Of a DNA stretch of 64,000 nucleotides, positions 20,990 through 35,561 are shown one piece after another (position 1 is the first letter of the stretch; the number at the start of each line of letters is the position of its first letter). The translations under genes and the position numbers were made by a program. Under the pieces are notes generated by a model, which saw only the letters and a list, made by a program, of their open reading frames with translations, ran no database searches and was not told the origin of the DNA. The stretch is from Penium margaritaceum (Eukaryota > Streptophyta > Zygnematophyceae > Desmidiales > Peniaceae), in NCBI GenBank assembly GCA_023375785.1, contig SZWC01003930.1:48391-112390 (forward strand), read 5' to 3'.

Positions 20990-23900
20990 CTCAACTTGCC
21001 AGACGACGTCAACACAAAGGCAATTTGTGATGACTTCCAAAGGCTTGCTAAGTTGGCTATCAAGACAGTAGGCCAACTCAAGTTCACCATCGATAGAGGA
21101 CATGCAACACCACTTAGAGGAGTAGGGGCAGACCCCCCTTCCCAAGATGTGGACAAAAGGGGGCAGACCTGCGCCCACTCAAGCTTTATCGCTGATGACA
21201 GCCTCCTACACAAGGTGGGACTCCTTGGAGGCATCTACGCAAACCGCACCCTCTTGTGGTAGGTATAGGTTCATGGACAACGCGATGCCTAGGAGGCTTT
21301 CGCTGATGTTTTGATGACATCAGAGCTCAATTTTGCATTCACCAATCTTCTCACCCACGTCGGGCACAACATCACAGATCTAGACTGTGATTGCAAGCTA
21401 TAGTGCCTGGCTGCTCTCAGGCAAACCGTTGATACGAAAACCTTGGAAAGTGTTGTGGAGCGTGACCAAGGTACGCATGCAGAAGCGATCATAGCAAGTT
21501 TTAGGTTTTGATGCCACTGCTGGTGGCAACCACAACTTCCTTACCTCGTCGACCTCGAGGTCAGTCATGAGATCTTCCAAAAGGGCATGAAGCTGAATGA
21601 TTGGCTGAGTCACATGGAGCACGTTCTACGTTTCTTTCAGGCTGCACTCATTGAGTGAGGTGACCTTGCCACAATGCGGCCTGAAGACAAGATCTTCAAG
21701 TATATGGTCATGGAGTGCGCTGTGCAGCAGCCACACTTGGAGTGGTAGCTTGTGCTGTGGGAGCACTTACGTGATGGTCTTGCCAACAAGAAGCTAGAGG
21801 ACAAGACCACCATAACGGCAACAGGCCAGGCTTGGACAAACTAGAGGGCGTTACGATACCACATGAGTGAAGTACCTGAAGCAGTACTCGGATGCACAAC
21901 CAAACGCCCATGGACATTAACGTCAAGACACGCACATGGTTTTTGGGACAAGAGGAGCAGCCGGGTAGAGGGGCACAACCAAGGGCAAGCAACTCGTAAA
22001 CCCTCCAGTCAAGAAGATTGATGTGCACAAGATCCCAAACCACAAGCAAAATCACGACAATGTTAGGCTCATACGGCACGTGAGCATCACAAGACAGCCT
22101 TCTTTGATGATCCCTGCCAAAACTGCATGGAGCCGGGCCACTTTAGGCCTTAGATTCTTGAGGCTGCTGCCTGTGGATAAGAGGCTATGGCATTAGCCCC
22201 AATAGCAACACCTCATGCGGATGTTACACCAGGTAGCCACAAACAAGGCCATGGACAGGGCGGGTCGCGGCAATGGACCAAGCCGTGGAAACGATAAGTG
22301 CCTTAGTTCAGGATTTCTCCATCTCCAAGTGATGTTAGTGGGGAGCACTAAGGGGTAAAACCATGTCACGAGTGTGGGTTCATGTTTTAAGACAAGATTG
22401 TCAAAAAAATTGAGTTTTTGAAGAGTTGAAACTTCTTTCTTGTTCTCTCCCCGCGGGTTGAATATAATTCTTTGCTTGATGACCGCCATTTTCCACTTAA
22501 CCTTGTATCTTCAAACAAGATGCATACATGACCAATGACCTCACCCTCAAAACTGTGTACAGAAGAGTGTATTGGGAAGGGAACACAAAAGTGAACATCA
22601 ATTGCTAACAAAAACTGTTCTACGTCGTAAGAATACATAATCTCTTTTCATGTTTGATGAGGAATGTATATGTGGGCTCTAGCCACATGCCTTCTTGTTC
22701 ATAAATGTTGAGAAATCCATGGATACAGGAATAAATTTTTGGATACACCGATTGTGGAGTGTATGAATTTGGGTCAGTTAACTATACCTCACAAGATGCG
22801 TGATCAAACATGCTTAATGGTGGCGACACCAACCACCATGCAAGAGTTTTGCCTTGAGGTGATTAAAGCAAGAACTCTCATAGCAATGAGTTTAATCACG
22901 TTTGGGGTACCCTTGATCATCACTTTCAACATAGTCAGATTCAAGGACTCGAGGGTGCTAGCCAAATTTACATATTCCTACAAGATGTGGAATCAAGTGG
23001 GTGAATCATGGGAGTTGTGATGCCTGTCCTACTGATTCCGTGTTGATCACAAACTTGGCTTGCCTCTGTTGAGCCTATTTACTCAGGAGAGTGGATGTAA
23101 CATGACGATGAAGTTCAAAGGATACCTAGCTGGTGCTCCTAGGAACTTACTTGTTGAAACTAGGAGATGACTCCTTTGTTGGCCTTAGCTTTCACTGAAA
23201 TATTAGCTTAAAGTACGGGACATCAAATGGTTAAGTTGTTTTTTATGACAACCGTACAATACCTATGATGTATGTGTAAAGCAAAGATTTTTATTCAAGG
23301 GTGCACAAGAGAGTGTCACATTGACGGTGTTCAACCTTCTTGACGAGTTTGAGATGGTTCTAGGTGATATTTGGCTACGTGAGAATAAGGCTGTAATGTG
23401 CTTTCAACCAAAGCGTTTGATCCTCTCAAATCACAACGTCGCTTTACATTGATTCCAAGTACAAGTTTGTTGCAGACCAAACCCAAATCCCATGCTAGAT
23501 TTTCTGCGATGCACGTCAAGAGACATATTGGACAATGTTTTTTATAATCATTGGCTCAGCTGTAGAAAATGGAGTATGACGTGAAGGAAGACAGGCCACA
23601 AGAGATCAAATCTCTATTAGCAGAGTTCTTAGATGTCTTCCAAGAACCACCAGCTGGGCTTCCGCCAAAATAACACACGGGCCATACAATTCCATTGCAA
23701 CCGTTAGAAAATCCTCCTTTTACACCAGTGTATTGCCTTAGTCAATCACAGATACAAAAGGCCAAACGCCAAATCAAAGAGTATCTTGAAAGATGGTGGA
23801 TTGAGCCAAGTAACTTGCCGTACGGTGTGTCGATCCTTTCTGTGAAAAACAAATGAATATGGTCGTTCATGCATGTTTGTGGACTATAGGGCATTGAAGG

Positions 23901-26410
23901 AGCTGATGGTGAAAAATCAATTCCCCTTGCCACGGATTGGGAACTTGTTTTACCAAGCCCAAAGGGCAAAAGTATCTTTTTCCTTGAATTTGTCTGACGG
24001 GTACCATTAAATCCGCACAAGATAAAATGATGTGCACAAAACACTCTTTCATACACACACGGGACACTGTCGATTTTGAATGTTTTGCTTCAGGCTTTCA
24101 CATGCCCCAGCAACCTTCCAAAGAGAAATAGACCAACAAATCCCAAAGCAACTCGGTTTTTATATCTTGGCTTACCTCGATTATTTTTTTGTTGTCTCCA
24201 AGTCAGTGGAAGAGAACAAAAAACATCAACACTAAGTCCACACAATACTCCAGGAACATAAGTTCTGTGTGGAAGAAGGCGAGTGCAAATTTGCACAAGA
24301 TGAGCACAAAAACCTTTGACAGATTTTCGACAAGGACGGTATCCATGTCCACCAACAGAAGGTGCAAGACGTGGTGGACTAGCCACGCCCAAACAATGTT
24401 TGGCAGATTTGGTATTTCCTTGGCCTTGCAAACTACTTTTGATGGTGTATACAAGAGTATTCAACCCTCATAGCACCGCTAACCAGGCTCACACAAAAAG
24501 ACGTGCATTGGAAATGGACATCTGATTGCAAAAATGTCTTTCTCAAGGTTGAAGATCTTCTATTCACAATGCCCATCCTAGCTCTTCTGGTTCCATCACA
24601 ATTGTGGGAGGTTTGATGTGATGCATCGATGGAAGGATTTGAATTTGTCCTTATGTAAAATTGTCACTTTGTTGCATATGAGAGCTAGAAGCTCATCCCC
24701 CTGGAAACGCGATACACAATTGGGGATCAAGAACTGTTTGCAATGATACACACTTTCAAGATGTGGTATAGCTACCTTGAGGTTGCTCAAGAGGGTGTGA
24801 CGGTCATAACCAACCATAACCCATTTGTGTTCTCCAAAATTCAACCAAACCTATGAAGACAACAATCACGTTAGAGGGAATACGTGAGCTCATTCTCGTT
24901 CAAATGGGGATATCGGACAGGAGGTATCAACGCAATTGATCCACTGAGCAGACAGCCTATGGAAGTTAAAGCAACCACCGAGGTGTTTTTGTGTTTCATG
25001 GCCATTGGAACAGCAATGGTGCAACCACACATCTCCTTGCATCAATGCGGCATCCACCTCGAGAGATTATCCACTACAATGGTTCTTTACATAGGATCCA
25101 AATGGAATACTGTGTTGATTCTTGGTTTCAAGACTCTCAAAAACTAGACAAGTATGGATTAATGGAGTTCAGAGGAATCTTTTGGCACAAAGAATAAGTT
25201 GTGCCCAGCTCAGAAGTCCTCCCAACAAAGATTGTTTCCCTCTTCCATTACCCGCCATTCACACGTCATGTAGGACATCGAAGGACCGGACAGGAACTCC
25301 GAAACCACTGTCGGTGGCCAGGATATAGTGTAAACTACCATGAGTATGGCATCCCATGCGACCCATGTCTCAGAAACAAGGCTAGTAAAAAGAAGCCTAT
25401 TACACTCCTCCAAGACCTTTCCATTTCTAGGACTCCATGGGAGTGTGTTAGCATGGAATTCATTACAGGTCTTCTAGACACAGCCTGTGGCAACGGTGTA
25501 ATGCTATTGGTTGGAAACATTTAAGAAATTACTACACACTTCATTCCTATAACATATAGTTTGAACATAGAGGAGATCGCTTGTCTTTTACTTGACGATA
25601 ACGTAAAGTACCATGGCTTGCCGTTACGCATTATCTTTGATGGAGATATAAAACTTGCTCATAAGGTCTAGCAAAAAATACATGAATACTTCAACAGGGA
25701 GTCGCAAATGTTTACTGTGCTTCACCCTCAGACCAACAGACAAACAGAGCACATAAACCGCACTGTGGAACAAATGCTTTGCTTGTACGTGAACCCCTCC
25801 ATGAATGAATGGGACAAATTCCCAGTACCGGTAGACTTTTTGGTGATTAACTCTGTGAACAAGTCTACAAAATTCACACCTTTTGTGTTGATCCGTGGCC
25901 GGAATCTAGTGGTGCCTTCTTTATTGGTGAAAAGTGGGAGTACTAGAGGACAAGTTGCTTGAACCTTTGCTGAGCACATACACTCCTTCATGTAGGAGGC
26001 AAAGGGTCACCTTCAAGCTGCTTAACAACAAAAAGGGAAAAGTTTGGCAAAATCCACAATAAGGTCTAGTTTGACATCCGTGACAAAGTACTCGTTAACA
26101 CAGAGAAACCTCGGTTTAAGCAGCGAGGGGTGCAAAAACATCTAAGTATATGGGGCCGTTTCCCATCGTTCCACACATCGGGCCAGTGGCATACCGATTG
26201 ATGTTTCCGCCATGTGTGAAGATACATAATGTGTTTGAAGTCAGCCTGTTGGTTCCATACAAGGTAGAGGAAATAGTTCAGCAATTGATGGCAGGTCATG
26301 CTACTAACAGCCAATACAAGATTCTTTGTGCACTCTAGCACGAAGAGTGTACTGTTTGGTCGTGGGTTGTTAGGGAATACCTTTTTCATTTTGCCGGGTG
26401 AAGACTTGAA
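20990..26410 (+). mobile_element. Ty3/gypsy fossil, LTRs not found
   Basis: Order of parts on the plus strand: gag ~20990-22100 with a zinc-knuckle remnant CQNCMEPGHF at ~22109; an undefined protease region ~22300-23100; reverse transcriptase ~23580-24480 (FLDVFQEPPAGLPP, TPVYCLSQSQIQKAK, WWIEPSNLPYG); RNase H ~24600-25000; integrase zinc domain and core ~25250-25960 (DPCLRNKASKK, WECVSMEFITGLL); and a GPY/F-type module at ~26147-26260 (GPFPIVPHIGPVAYRL, KIHNVFEVSLL). Pol order RT-RNaseH-integrase identifies Ty3/gypsy. Many breaks, so old. No chromodomain was certain. Confidence 0.88.
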
Positions 26411-27330
26411 AATAAATCATGGCAGCATGAATCTTGGCTGTCCACAAGGGTGGTCAAAAAGTATTTGAACAAGCTCGTAGGTTGCATAGATCAACGCGTG
26501 TCAGGGGGGCACCACCTAAACACAAAAAAGTGAACAGATTTTCCGCAGTGTAGCATTCATGGACTGCGACCATAGGAGGTTAGGGACGCGCAACATGGTT
26601 TTGTTGTGGACGCTCTAGCCTAAAAGGTGGAGGCCACTAGCCGTGGTGACCAACAAGCTGCAGCTTAGGGCCAAGTACAATACATGTGTTAAAAAGTTGT
26701 TTATCCTCTTTCACAATATTGATCACTCACTAACTTGAAATCTTGTTTGTTTTTTGTAAACTGAGACGGTTCATAATAGGTGGAAAGGAATGTAGCAGGA
26801 GGGCCGGTTTGACCCTCCCTCCTTGTTGAAGCAAGGGGTGGTTGTGCACCAACCCTCCCGTCAGCATGCGCTGGCCTATGGCCAGTTCTTTGCTGGCCAC
26901 TGAATAGATGGCTGACAATTGACTGGTCGGCCGGTTGCAGGCCAACTGACTGGCCAGCCACTTGCTAGCCAACCGCCAGCTGCCGATTGTAGCCTCAGCC
27001 TGATTTGCGGCTGAGGGGCTGTAAGGTCTCAAGTGCGAAGCCACGTGGCCTCATGCCCTTGCCCTCGCTTGCCCCCCCCCCCCCCCTCCCCAACACCAAG
27101 CAAACGAGGGCGATGGAGGGGGACGAGTGATGAGAGAAAATCAATGCGAAAGAGTCCTGGTGCAAAATCACTAGCATGCCTTGCACAGAACCCTTTCACA
27201 ACAGACCATGAAAAACGTGAATCATTTTTTTTTTTTGCAACAAATGTCAACATAAAACAATGCAAGAACTTGTGGAAACGCAAGAGTTTCAAACAAAGAT
27301 CTCCGGTTTGGGTTCCAAAACCAAGGGTAA
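26411..27330. other. Unassigned stretch with GGCC-rich repeats and a C15 run
   Basis: At 26860-26995 the words TGGCCA, GGCCGG and TAGCC recur many times within ~130 bases in both orientations, like a degenerate subterminal repeat array. A run of 15 C lies at 27072-27086. A minus-strand frame (26730-27044, 104 codons) is driven by the repeats and has no known motif. Confidence 0.4.
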
Positions 27331-30300
27331 GGTTATAATGAAAAATGGGCCTCTAGAGACTCAAACTATTCGACTCTACCTACTCTAGGTCAATGATTAA
27401 AACTAATTCTCAGTTCTATGAGGTGTGAAAACCCCTTATGCCGATTAAGAACATTATTTTGTGTACTACAACAAAAACTTCAGAGCAGAAGCAAGAGGTT
27501 CCAACACTTTACACGAAGGCAACTCTATGCTTCATGGCAAGTAACTAATGGGCAAAACAACACGCATCAAATTAGATTTTGCAAACAGTACAAAATTACA
27601 CGTTGAATAATTTTCCCTGTCCCATAATGATGTGCAACTATTGTTTTCCATAACCATTTTCCATCCTATCATATGAAGACGTTTTTAGCACATGATAATG
27701 TCTCTCAATCTAGCTTGACATGAATCATTTCTCTTACCTAGGCACATCTTTTTGAGGCCAGTAAAAGTTTTAGATATAGATGGGGGATGTTTTTATGTGT
27801 TCCCATAATGTATTTCTCTGCTTCGCCCAATAAGGTTGATATTGCCCATACTGCTCTCATCATCTGTGAAATGGTTCCCTTCAACATACCATGTAAGGGT
27901 TACATTACACTCTCCACACGTACACCCTCCCTTTTATCCCAATAATCAGTGTTACCTAGTTTTCTAGACTTTTCTTGTGCACTAGGTTTAGAGATACAAA
28001 TTAATCATATTGTGTCCGTGGTATTTTAAAACATGTCAACAATTCATCAAACATTTCCATGAAGAAGTCTTAAAATGTGTCTTCTTCCTCCCATAACACG
28101 TGTTAGGTGTTTATGACATGGAGGCCAAATGTTTGTTTTATCTTTTCATAAGGTTTCTTTGTATGTGTTGTCATCATAAGGGATTGGGTGCTATCAGAAT
28201 CAATTTCTTTTTCAAAAACTTTGTATGTGGCTGTTTTTCCTCCCAAAATGGTTTCAAGATCAAGGCCATTTAATCATCGTCCTTCATAGGTTTCATTTCA
28301 AGAACATCGGAATTGAACTCATTACAATTGAGTCTTACGAACAATTTAGGATGAAAACTTGCATAACTTTCATTAACAATGGTCTTATGCCTTATCTTGT
28401 AACCCACCTATCATCCTTTCCAACAAAAGTAGTTTCCAAAACTTTCACTTGCTGTTGTGACTGACTAGTATACTTTTCTCATAATGTAGCCTCAACCCAA
28501 GCACTAAGACAATCCTATTTGGCGATACATCAACAGCTACTGGAATACATCTCTCATTATAAATGGAAATTGAGAGTTTCCGCACAGCTTCTAGTTGGAC
28601 ACATTAATGTTGAAGTATTGATTTGACCAAAGAGTATTAATTAGAGAAAGTTTCAAGTGAATTGCCAGAGTAATGAATACAAGCTAGCCATAACCCTTCT
28701 CTTCAAGCTCCATATGCGGTGCTTCTAGTGTACAATGGTTGAGTTGTATTCCAATTTGACAATGATATATTCTTTCACGAGCCCATCCTATTTAAGTTTA
28801 ACATAAACTGAATACTTGATGCAAAACTGATAACATTACAAAATACTTCAATGCTTATCTCTCCTATGGCCCATTCCCTTTTCATTTCATGTAAATGTTT
28901 TCATCTATGCATAAAGCGCCTCTTTTGAATTTTTTCTGTTGTTTAAAGTATTTATTTGTAGATGAATCCGTCTATAATTGTTTATATATATGTGCAAACT
29001 TGTAGGTGGTGTGTTTATTAACAAGAGATTAAGAGGATAAACATATAGGCCCCTCTTCCCTCGAGATTATTCTCAATGGTGGACAACCTTTATCTTTAAT
29101 TAGTTTTATTCTATCTTGTTTTTATTTGAAGATCACTATCACCAAATATTGAACTCTTCCTAACCTACTAGCCATTTTCTCTCCCCAAATCACTCGCATT
29201 TTCTTGAACTTTGTTTCTGAATTTCTTCACAATTCAGTTTTCTTCTTCTTGATCTAAATATACCATTCGAATCAATCTTCTTTTAAATCTTCTTGTGTTT
29301 CTTCACAAGAATTCTAGACAAAACCTTGAACTACAGTCCAAACGCCTAAGGAGGTCAGTATTCAAGTGAACAATTTCAAAGAATCTCATGTGGCCTCACT
29401 TCACAAATTCACCATAAGTATACTCCTTCTTCCATGAATTGAGTAACACAATCATGAAAACGGTTTTGAACATGTTCCTGAAAACATAGTCATTTTCAGA
29501 TGGATACAATGTATAGACACTGAAACGGAAGAAACGATTTCTCCTAGCATCTTCGTTCAACAAATTCATGTGGCACAACAGAATTCTAGATAAATTTCCC
29601 CTGAATTACTAACATGAGACTACCCATTTGACTATGACTAAGAATGCATGAGACTATATCAAGGGAATCAAAACCATCATCGAGATTTTTCCTCTTACAC
29701 ATCTTACATTCTATGAAAATGGATTGTTTTTTGGAGAAATCTTTTCTCTAACAACATGCAAAATGAAACTGCTCATGAATCATGATGAAAACTGAAACAC
29801 AATTTTGTAGCATTTCTTTTTAACGATACCAATAATGTTTTACAGGGGAGGTGTTTCAAGGTCATAAAATATCATCCACAAACCATTTCATGTAGATATA
29901 AGACTATGTAAGGAAAAAAAAACAAAGCGCATACTAATTTTTTGTGCTATTTTTCTCAACAATTAGTCAATTTTGAAGAAGTCCTCAAGTTTCTTAAGTC
30001 ACCTTGAGTGATTAATAAAACCTTGGTTTGGATGTTATACCAATATCGTATCAATTGTAGTGCTTAAGCATGGATTCACATCATTGAAAGGGTTGATAAT
30101 GAGTGGTTTCATAATTCATTATCATTTGAAGTTCTGCTATTCTACTTTCAATGATTTATTTAATCCAACCATGTGTGTTTTTAACGTGATACTAACATTG
30201 AGTCCCAGAAAATGTCTGTAGCACATATGAGATGGGTTGCTCAATGCATCTTGTTTTCTTGTTAGCGACATACTATATTGTTATCATTATTAAAATTCTT

Positions 30301-33300
30301 TACAATTCAATGTAAGAGAATGATTCTCTTAAAAATATACGTCCATAAAAAGGAATCTGTGTTTTTCAGATACATCAGGAACTGTATGTGGATTTATCCT
30401 ATGATTTTATCATGTTTTTTTATATGACAAGCAACTATGAAACATTCCACACATGTTTCATTATTTCATCTTTTTTCGTCACGAGATAAGGTGGCAAAAA
30501 ATCAGCCTCAATGCCAAATTTCTATGAATGGAGTTCAACCACCAAGATTTTTAAGTAAATGTTGGTTGATAATGTGTGTCGTGATTTTACCAATTTTGAT
30601 GGCCAGGTTTAGCCTTTAAAACATCTAAGGTGCCCTTGAAGGACCTTTGTGGCTATGAGTCCTTAGTTTCTAGTTGAAGGGTCGTTTAAAACTTTACTAC
30701 CACAACCTCCTTAAACGTCTTGGTGACCTTTCAAGTGCGATTGAGCATACATCTTCCAGGTAAATCTTCTGTTTGCTTGGGTAGAAATATAACCAACAAG
30801 GTGGTTATGCAAGTACTACAACCTCCAAGTAGCCCCTGGGACGACAACATCAAGGGGATCAGATTACTCAAATAGTATGCCAACTCATTCCTTGAGCCAT
30901 CAGCTCATGCGTTCCAAATTGTTCTTATGCCTCCAAAGTCTACCTTTAGAAGCCTCAGACTCTAACACAAAAAGTGAGTTCCTCTACACCTTCTTCACTG
31001 CAGGTTAGTACCTGTTGAAGCTGTTTTCTCCAGGTTCTAGACTTAGTCTTAAGGCATCCAGGGTAGGAAAACCGTGGTTCCACAAGTCTATTCTTTTTTT
31101 CTACATCCTTGCACCTGGTTCAAGGAACTCTTCATGATATTCTCCGTATCATCTACAAATACATTCAAATATATTAGTCTCTAAATTACATCCCTTAATT
31201 TACAAATGTTCCTACAAATTCCCCCATCCACGTTCCATAAATCTTGACATTATGAACCATAGAAGATTTACCTGCTATCGTATGCACAACATTAGATGTA
31301 AGTTTGATGGATGATATTTGTTTATGGTGTTGAATTCAATCCCAAATACATGTTTGATTTAGAAATGAGAAGTCAGAGTTGATCACAGAAAGCTTGAAGT
31401 AAACTTGGAGTGTTTCTCTTCACCAAAGATACCTTTTGGAATTATTCATTGCATTCGTTGGTATTGATGTTTCAGATGATAATCTAGAAGAGATTTTCAT
31501 TCAGTCTCAAGTGAACCACCAAATTCAGTATATGTCAAAAGGAAAGCTACCTGCTTGTCTCGTTCTCATGCAAATTAGAGTGCATTTTCATCATAGTGAT
31601 TTTTTCTTGTAAAAACATCTTGATTCAAGATTGCAAAAACATGATGTATTGCTCTAATAATCATGTCATAAAGGACTTGAACACACATTTTAATCCTAAA
31701 AAAATCTTCCACTAAAGATGGTATGACACAAAAACGTTATAAAGTCAAAATCAAAATGTCGCTTCTAGGTTGGTCTATTAGATTTCACTCGTTGGGAACG
31801 TTTATTACATTAAGAATAATACTGTCAATGTTTTCATTTTTTTTTATTTAGCACAGTTGAATAAGGATAACATAAAAATGCAATCAATGGGAACAATATC
31901 ATCAATAAACTCTTTCAAAGGGCACCACATTGATTTTCTAGTGCATGTTTTGATATTGAAGTTATTGTTGAATCTTATCATCATCAAGTCATGTATAATG
32001 ATGACACCATTGGTTTAGATGAATTTTCACAAACCTTTGCTCCAGGAAAGGTGTTAAAATTTTCATCCATAAATTACATTTGGATTACAGTTTCTAATTC
32101 TTGTTATTTGTTCATAGAAGAAACGTTTAAGACTAAAGATTTACACAATTTTCTGCTTTTACATAAATTAATTGTTGTTTTCATCCTAGAACTATTATTT
32201 CGTTCAGTAGTTGTTTCAAAACAAAAAGTGTAAACAATTACTTTAAAATCATATGGATTATCGCCTTCATGTTATCATTCTAATTTTTAACTTGGAGAAA
32301 TATTTATTGAGTTTGGTTTTTTTGTTCCCTGGTTTCCAATGTTCATCAGATATATATCACAGATATATATGTATATATACATCATTCAAATACAGTTTAC
32401 TGTAAAAAGTATGAAAGGGAATTTTTATTCAAATGGGTTTCCTGAGAAGATCTAGGTTTTTTCTTAACACCTTTTTCTTTCTGATAAGGTACAATTTGAA
32501 GAATATCATGTGTTAAAACATTTTGCGGAAGGTTTTGTTTCTGAGATTCATTTCAGTTATTACTCCAATTTTACTGTCTATTGGTAATTGAATTTTTCTC
32601 CTACAATATGCCTCATCTCTATGGTGTATTTGTTTTCTGAAAATTTACTACGATTTCTATTCATTGAAAATCTTAATCAGACATTCGTTTCCAGGTAGAA
32701 TGTTTGATTCATGTTATGTTCTAAAAGATGTTATCATCAGATTAAAATTTGTAGTTCATTATTAGTACATAGCTTTGGCAGCTTAAATGTAACCTCGTTT
32801 GAACCATATCATTTCGTCTGATTGTTTTAATATTTTTCTTACTTAAGTATTCCATTGATGCTTGATTTTTATTTGTATTGCAATATTTATTCAATTTCTG
32901 TTGCTTCATCGTTGTGCAATAGGTGAACATGTGGGTCATCCTTTTATTCTTCACAAACAAGAGTTGAATCTCATGCATGTTTTTAGTTTAACGGTGAGAA
33001 TCATTTTCATCACTTTATTTCTTGCATTGGATCAAGTAGCATTTATTTTGTCAATTTTGTTTTTTTATAGTGCCATCTTCAGAGAGATGCATTGTTTGCT
33101 CGCGATGAGCCTTCATTTTAAAGGATTTTCATCCAATTAAATGTCTGCGGTGATGAGCTTATGAAGTTGATACTTCACATATAATGGGATACTGTTTCAA
33201 ACTTTGAATTTCATAGAGAGTTTTATGTTTTGAAATGTCTTGTCTTTTATGAATTGTAAAATTTTATAATGTGAGAACATTCATCAATTGCCTTTATAGG

Positions 33301-33890
33301 CATCTTGTGTATCACAATGGAAGAAAAGCATTGAAACAAGTATTTATTATGGCTTATGCTCTCACATAAACTTTAGTTCAAGTTTATTGTCTACAAGAGA
33401 TCCTGTTAGAATTTTGTCAAAGTCTAGGGCAGCTGAAGTCACGTTTTTCTAAATTATAACATTGTATGTAGCTTTTGAAGATGTACCTTTCCATGTGCTG
33501 CATTTTGTTAAAGGTCAATACTTTTCGATGTTGGAAGCGTTTTGTTGGAACAAACGTTTGGTAGTTAAATGCATAATCACATTCTTTTTTAGCTTGATTT
33601 TATTTTTATTTTCCACACAGAATCTTCATATTGCTCTTATAAGTCCAGAAATCGAAATAATTATAGCCTGAAATTATTTCAATTGTTCTATTGAGTTCCT
33701 TCAAGTTAATTCATGCTCCTGCAAAATATACAAAGTTGATGTTGGAAAACTCTAGAGACATGAATGAAGGGAAATTTGTGTACCTTGTGACAATCTATCC
33801 CTTGCAATGTAACGCAGTTTGTGGGGCATTCAAAATAATCTCATTTACCATGCATTACATGCTTTTCACTCAGCAGTGATTACTTGAGGT
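27331..33890. other. AT-rich block with no recognisable gene
   Basis: About 6.5 kb, visibly richer in A/T than both flanks, with T- and A-runs and an (AT)n-like patch at ~32347-32383. The longest frames are under 100 codons and none has a motif. A less AT-rich patch lies at ~30600-31100, also without a recognisable product. No organelle gene was recognised. The edges are rather abrupt (near 27330 and 33890). Confidence 0.6.
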
Positions 33891-35561
33891 TTTTACGAGT
33901 GCATGATAACCCCTTTACCTAATGTGCGAGGGGTTTGGTCACGCCTTACCTAGCAAACAAGTTATATTGATGCCTTGCCTAGCAAATTGAAAAATAAAAC
34001 TTACTTTCCGAGTTGCTTCACCATGCCTGATCAAAGGCGTGCGCCGCTGATCGAGGGAAGCAAGGTGGGTGATGTCCACCTCCCCTTGCAATCATTGCTC
34101 TCATGCAAGAATCGCGACTGAGCGATGACTTGGATTTTTTAAAACATGCAAAACCTTTGATTTGATTTAAGGTTTTCTATGTTTTGTACGGGCAAAGCCT
34201 GCACAAAACATTAAATCCTACATCAAACAAAGGGGTTTGCGTTTCGATAGAAAAACATAAAGGTCATCCCTTGATTGCGATTGAGCGAAAATGCTCATTT
34301 TTACATCCAGCAAGAACAATCTTCTTTACTTTATTGTAATCACAAAATACAAAGGTTTTACATTCAAACCTTAGTCAAACCCTTTTCTGACAAAACTTTT
34401 TGGTTCAAGGGTTTTATTTTTTTGCGGGCTCTCTTGGGCTTTGCAGTACATTGGCCCAACAGGTTCCCTTTCAACGCATGGGTAGTCTTGGACCCCCCAT
34501 GCAAACCATACGCAAACCCCCCCCCCCCCAATCATTCACAAACCCCTCAAGTAAGGGGTTGGTGATTTTTCAAAGAGATTGATGACGTCAGCATGTGACG
34601 CTGCATCACATGTGACATCGACATGCTGCATTTTCTTGTTACTGGTGGGTAAAATGTTTTACATTGTCAGGCGAGTGGGCAGGGGAGTTGTATTCTTTGT
34701 AACACCAGTTGAGGTAGCTTTATTATTCCAAACTCCGGGTGGGACGTACTCACAATCAAATTTAGTAGGTAATCCCTACTTGTACCCTTTCCAGAATGAA
34801 TGGAGATATAGTTGCTGTAAGATTTGAAAAATCGAAATTGTTGCATCTTTTCTTATCATTTCTCGAAGTGCAGCTTGTTCCCCTACCTGTTTGGCAAGAG
34901 TTGTTGAGTATTCGTCGGAGGAAAACACAAACTTTGATGTAGTTTCTTGAATCACCGTGTTATCTTGGTTTTTGTATCGTTTCCATTGTTCAAAATGTAT
35001 CGAGCCGAACAACGCACTGAACTGCATGTCTCAGCAAACACCACAGAAATGTTTACTGTTTGTCTCCCCGATACCCGGGGAGCCAGAATGACCCTTTGTT
35101 TTCCCAAAGAGACGTGCGATCCAGAAAAACAACAACATTGACTTCATTGTTGCATGAGGTTTTTTTTTCCCTGTTGATGCTACATATAAAACATGTTTGC
35201 ATCTCATTGCTCAATGAAGACACCAACCTAGCGTGCACAAGAGGTCAGCCACCCCCCAATATCCGGAAAAAAGGTCCAGGACTGACCCACGGCATGCTGA
35301 CCACGTGTAGTACAGTTTTGCAACACGAAGGGAACAAAACACTGAAAGTGCTATACATTTGCGCCAAGATATGAAAGTGCGATAATGAAGGGTGCATGGT
35401 GGGTTTAACATTGGGAAAAAACATTTTTATAACATGTTTTTCATTAAAAATGCTACAGCTTTGTTGATTTTTTCGACCACATCAAGTTAGTCCACATTGG
35501 CATACATCACTGAAATTGCACGATGGCCCCATGCAAACACTGAAAACTGTGAGGATGGGGA
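33891..35561. other. Unassigned stretch left of LTR-B
   Basis: Contains a C13 run (34517-34529), an imperfect foldback around AAAACCTTTGATT (~34150-34180) and short frames. A minus-strand frame at 34776-35027 (83 codons, with LAKQVGEQAALREMIRKD) reads like coding sequence over a short span, but no family is recognised. Confidence 0.35.

Noticed and set aside
27331-33890. Organelle DNA insertion (mitochondrial or plastid)
   Set aside because: AT-rich, but I recognise no organelle gene, rRNA or tRNA in it.
35075-35096. Terminator-like hairpin CTCCCC...GGGGAG
   Set aside because: Six-base arms only, with no gene upstream to serve; likely chance.
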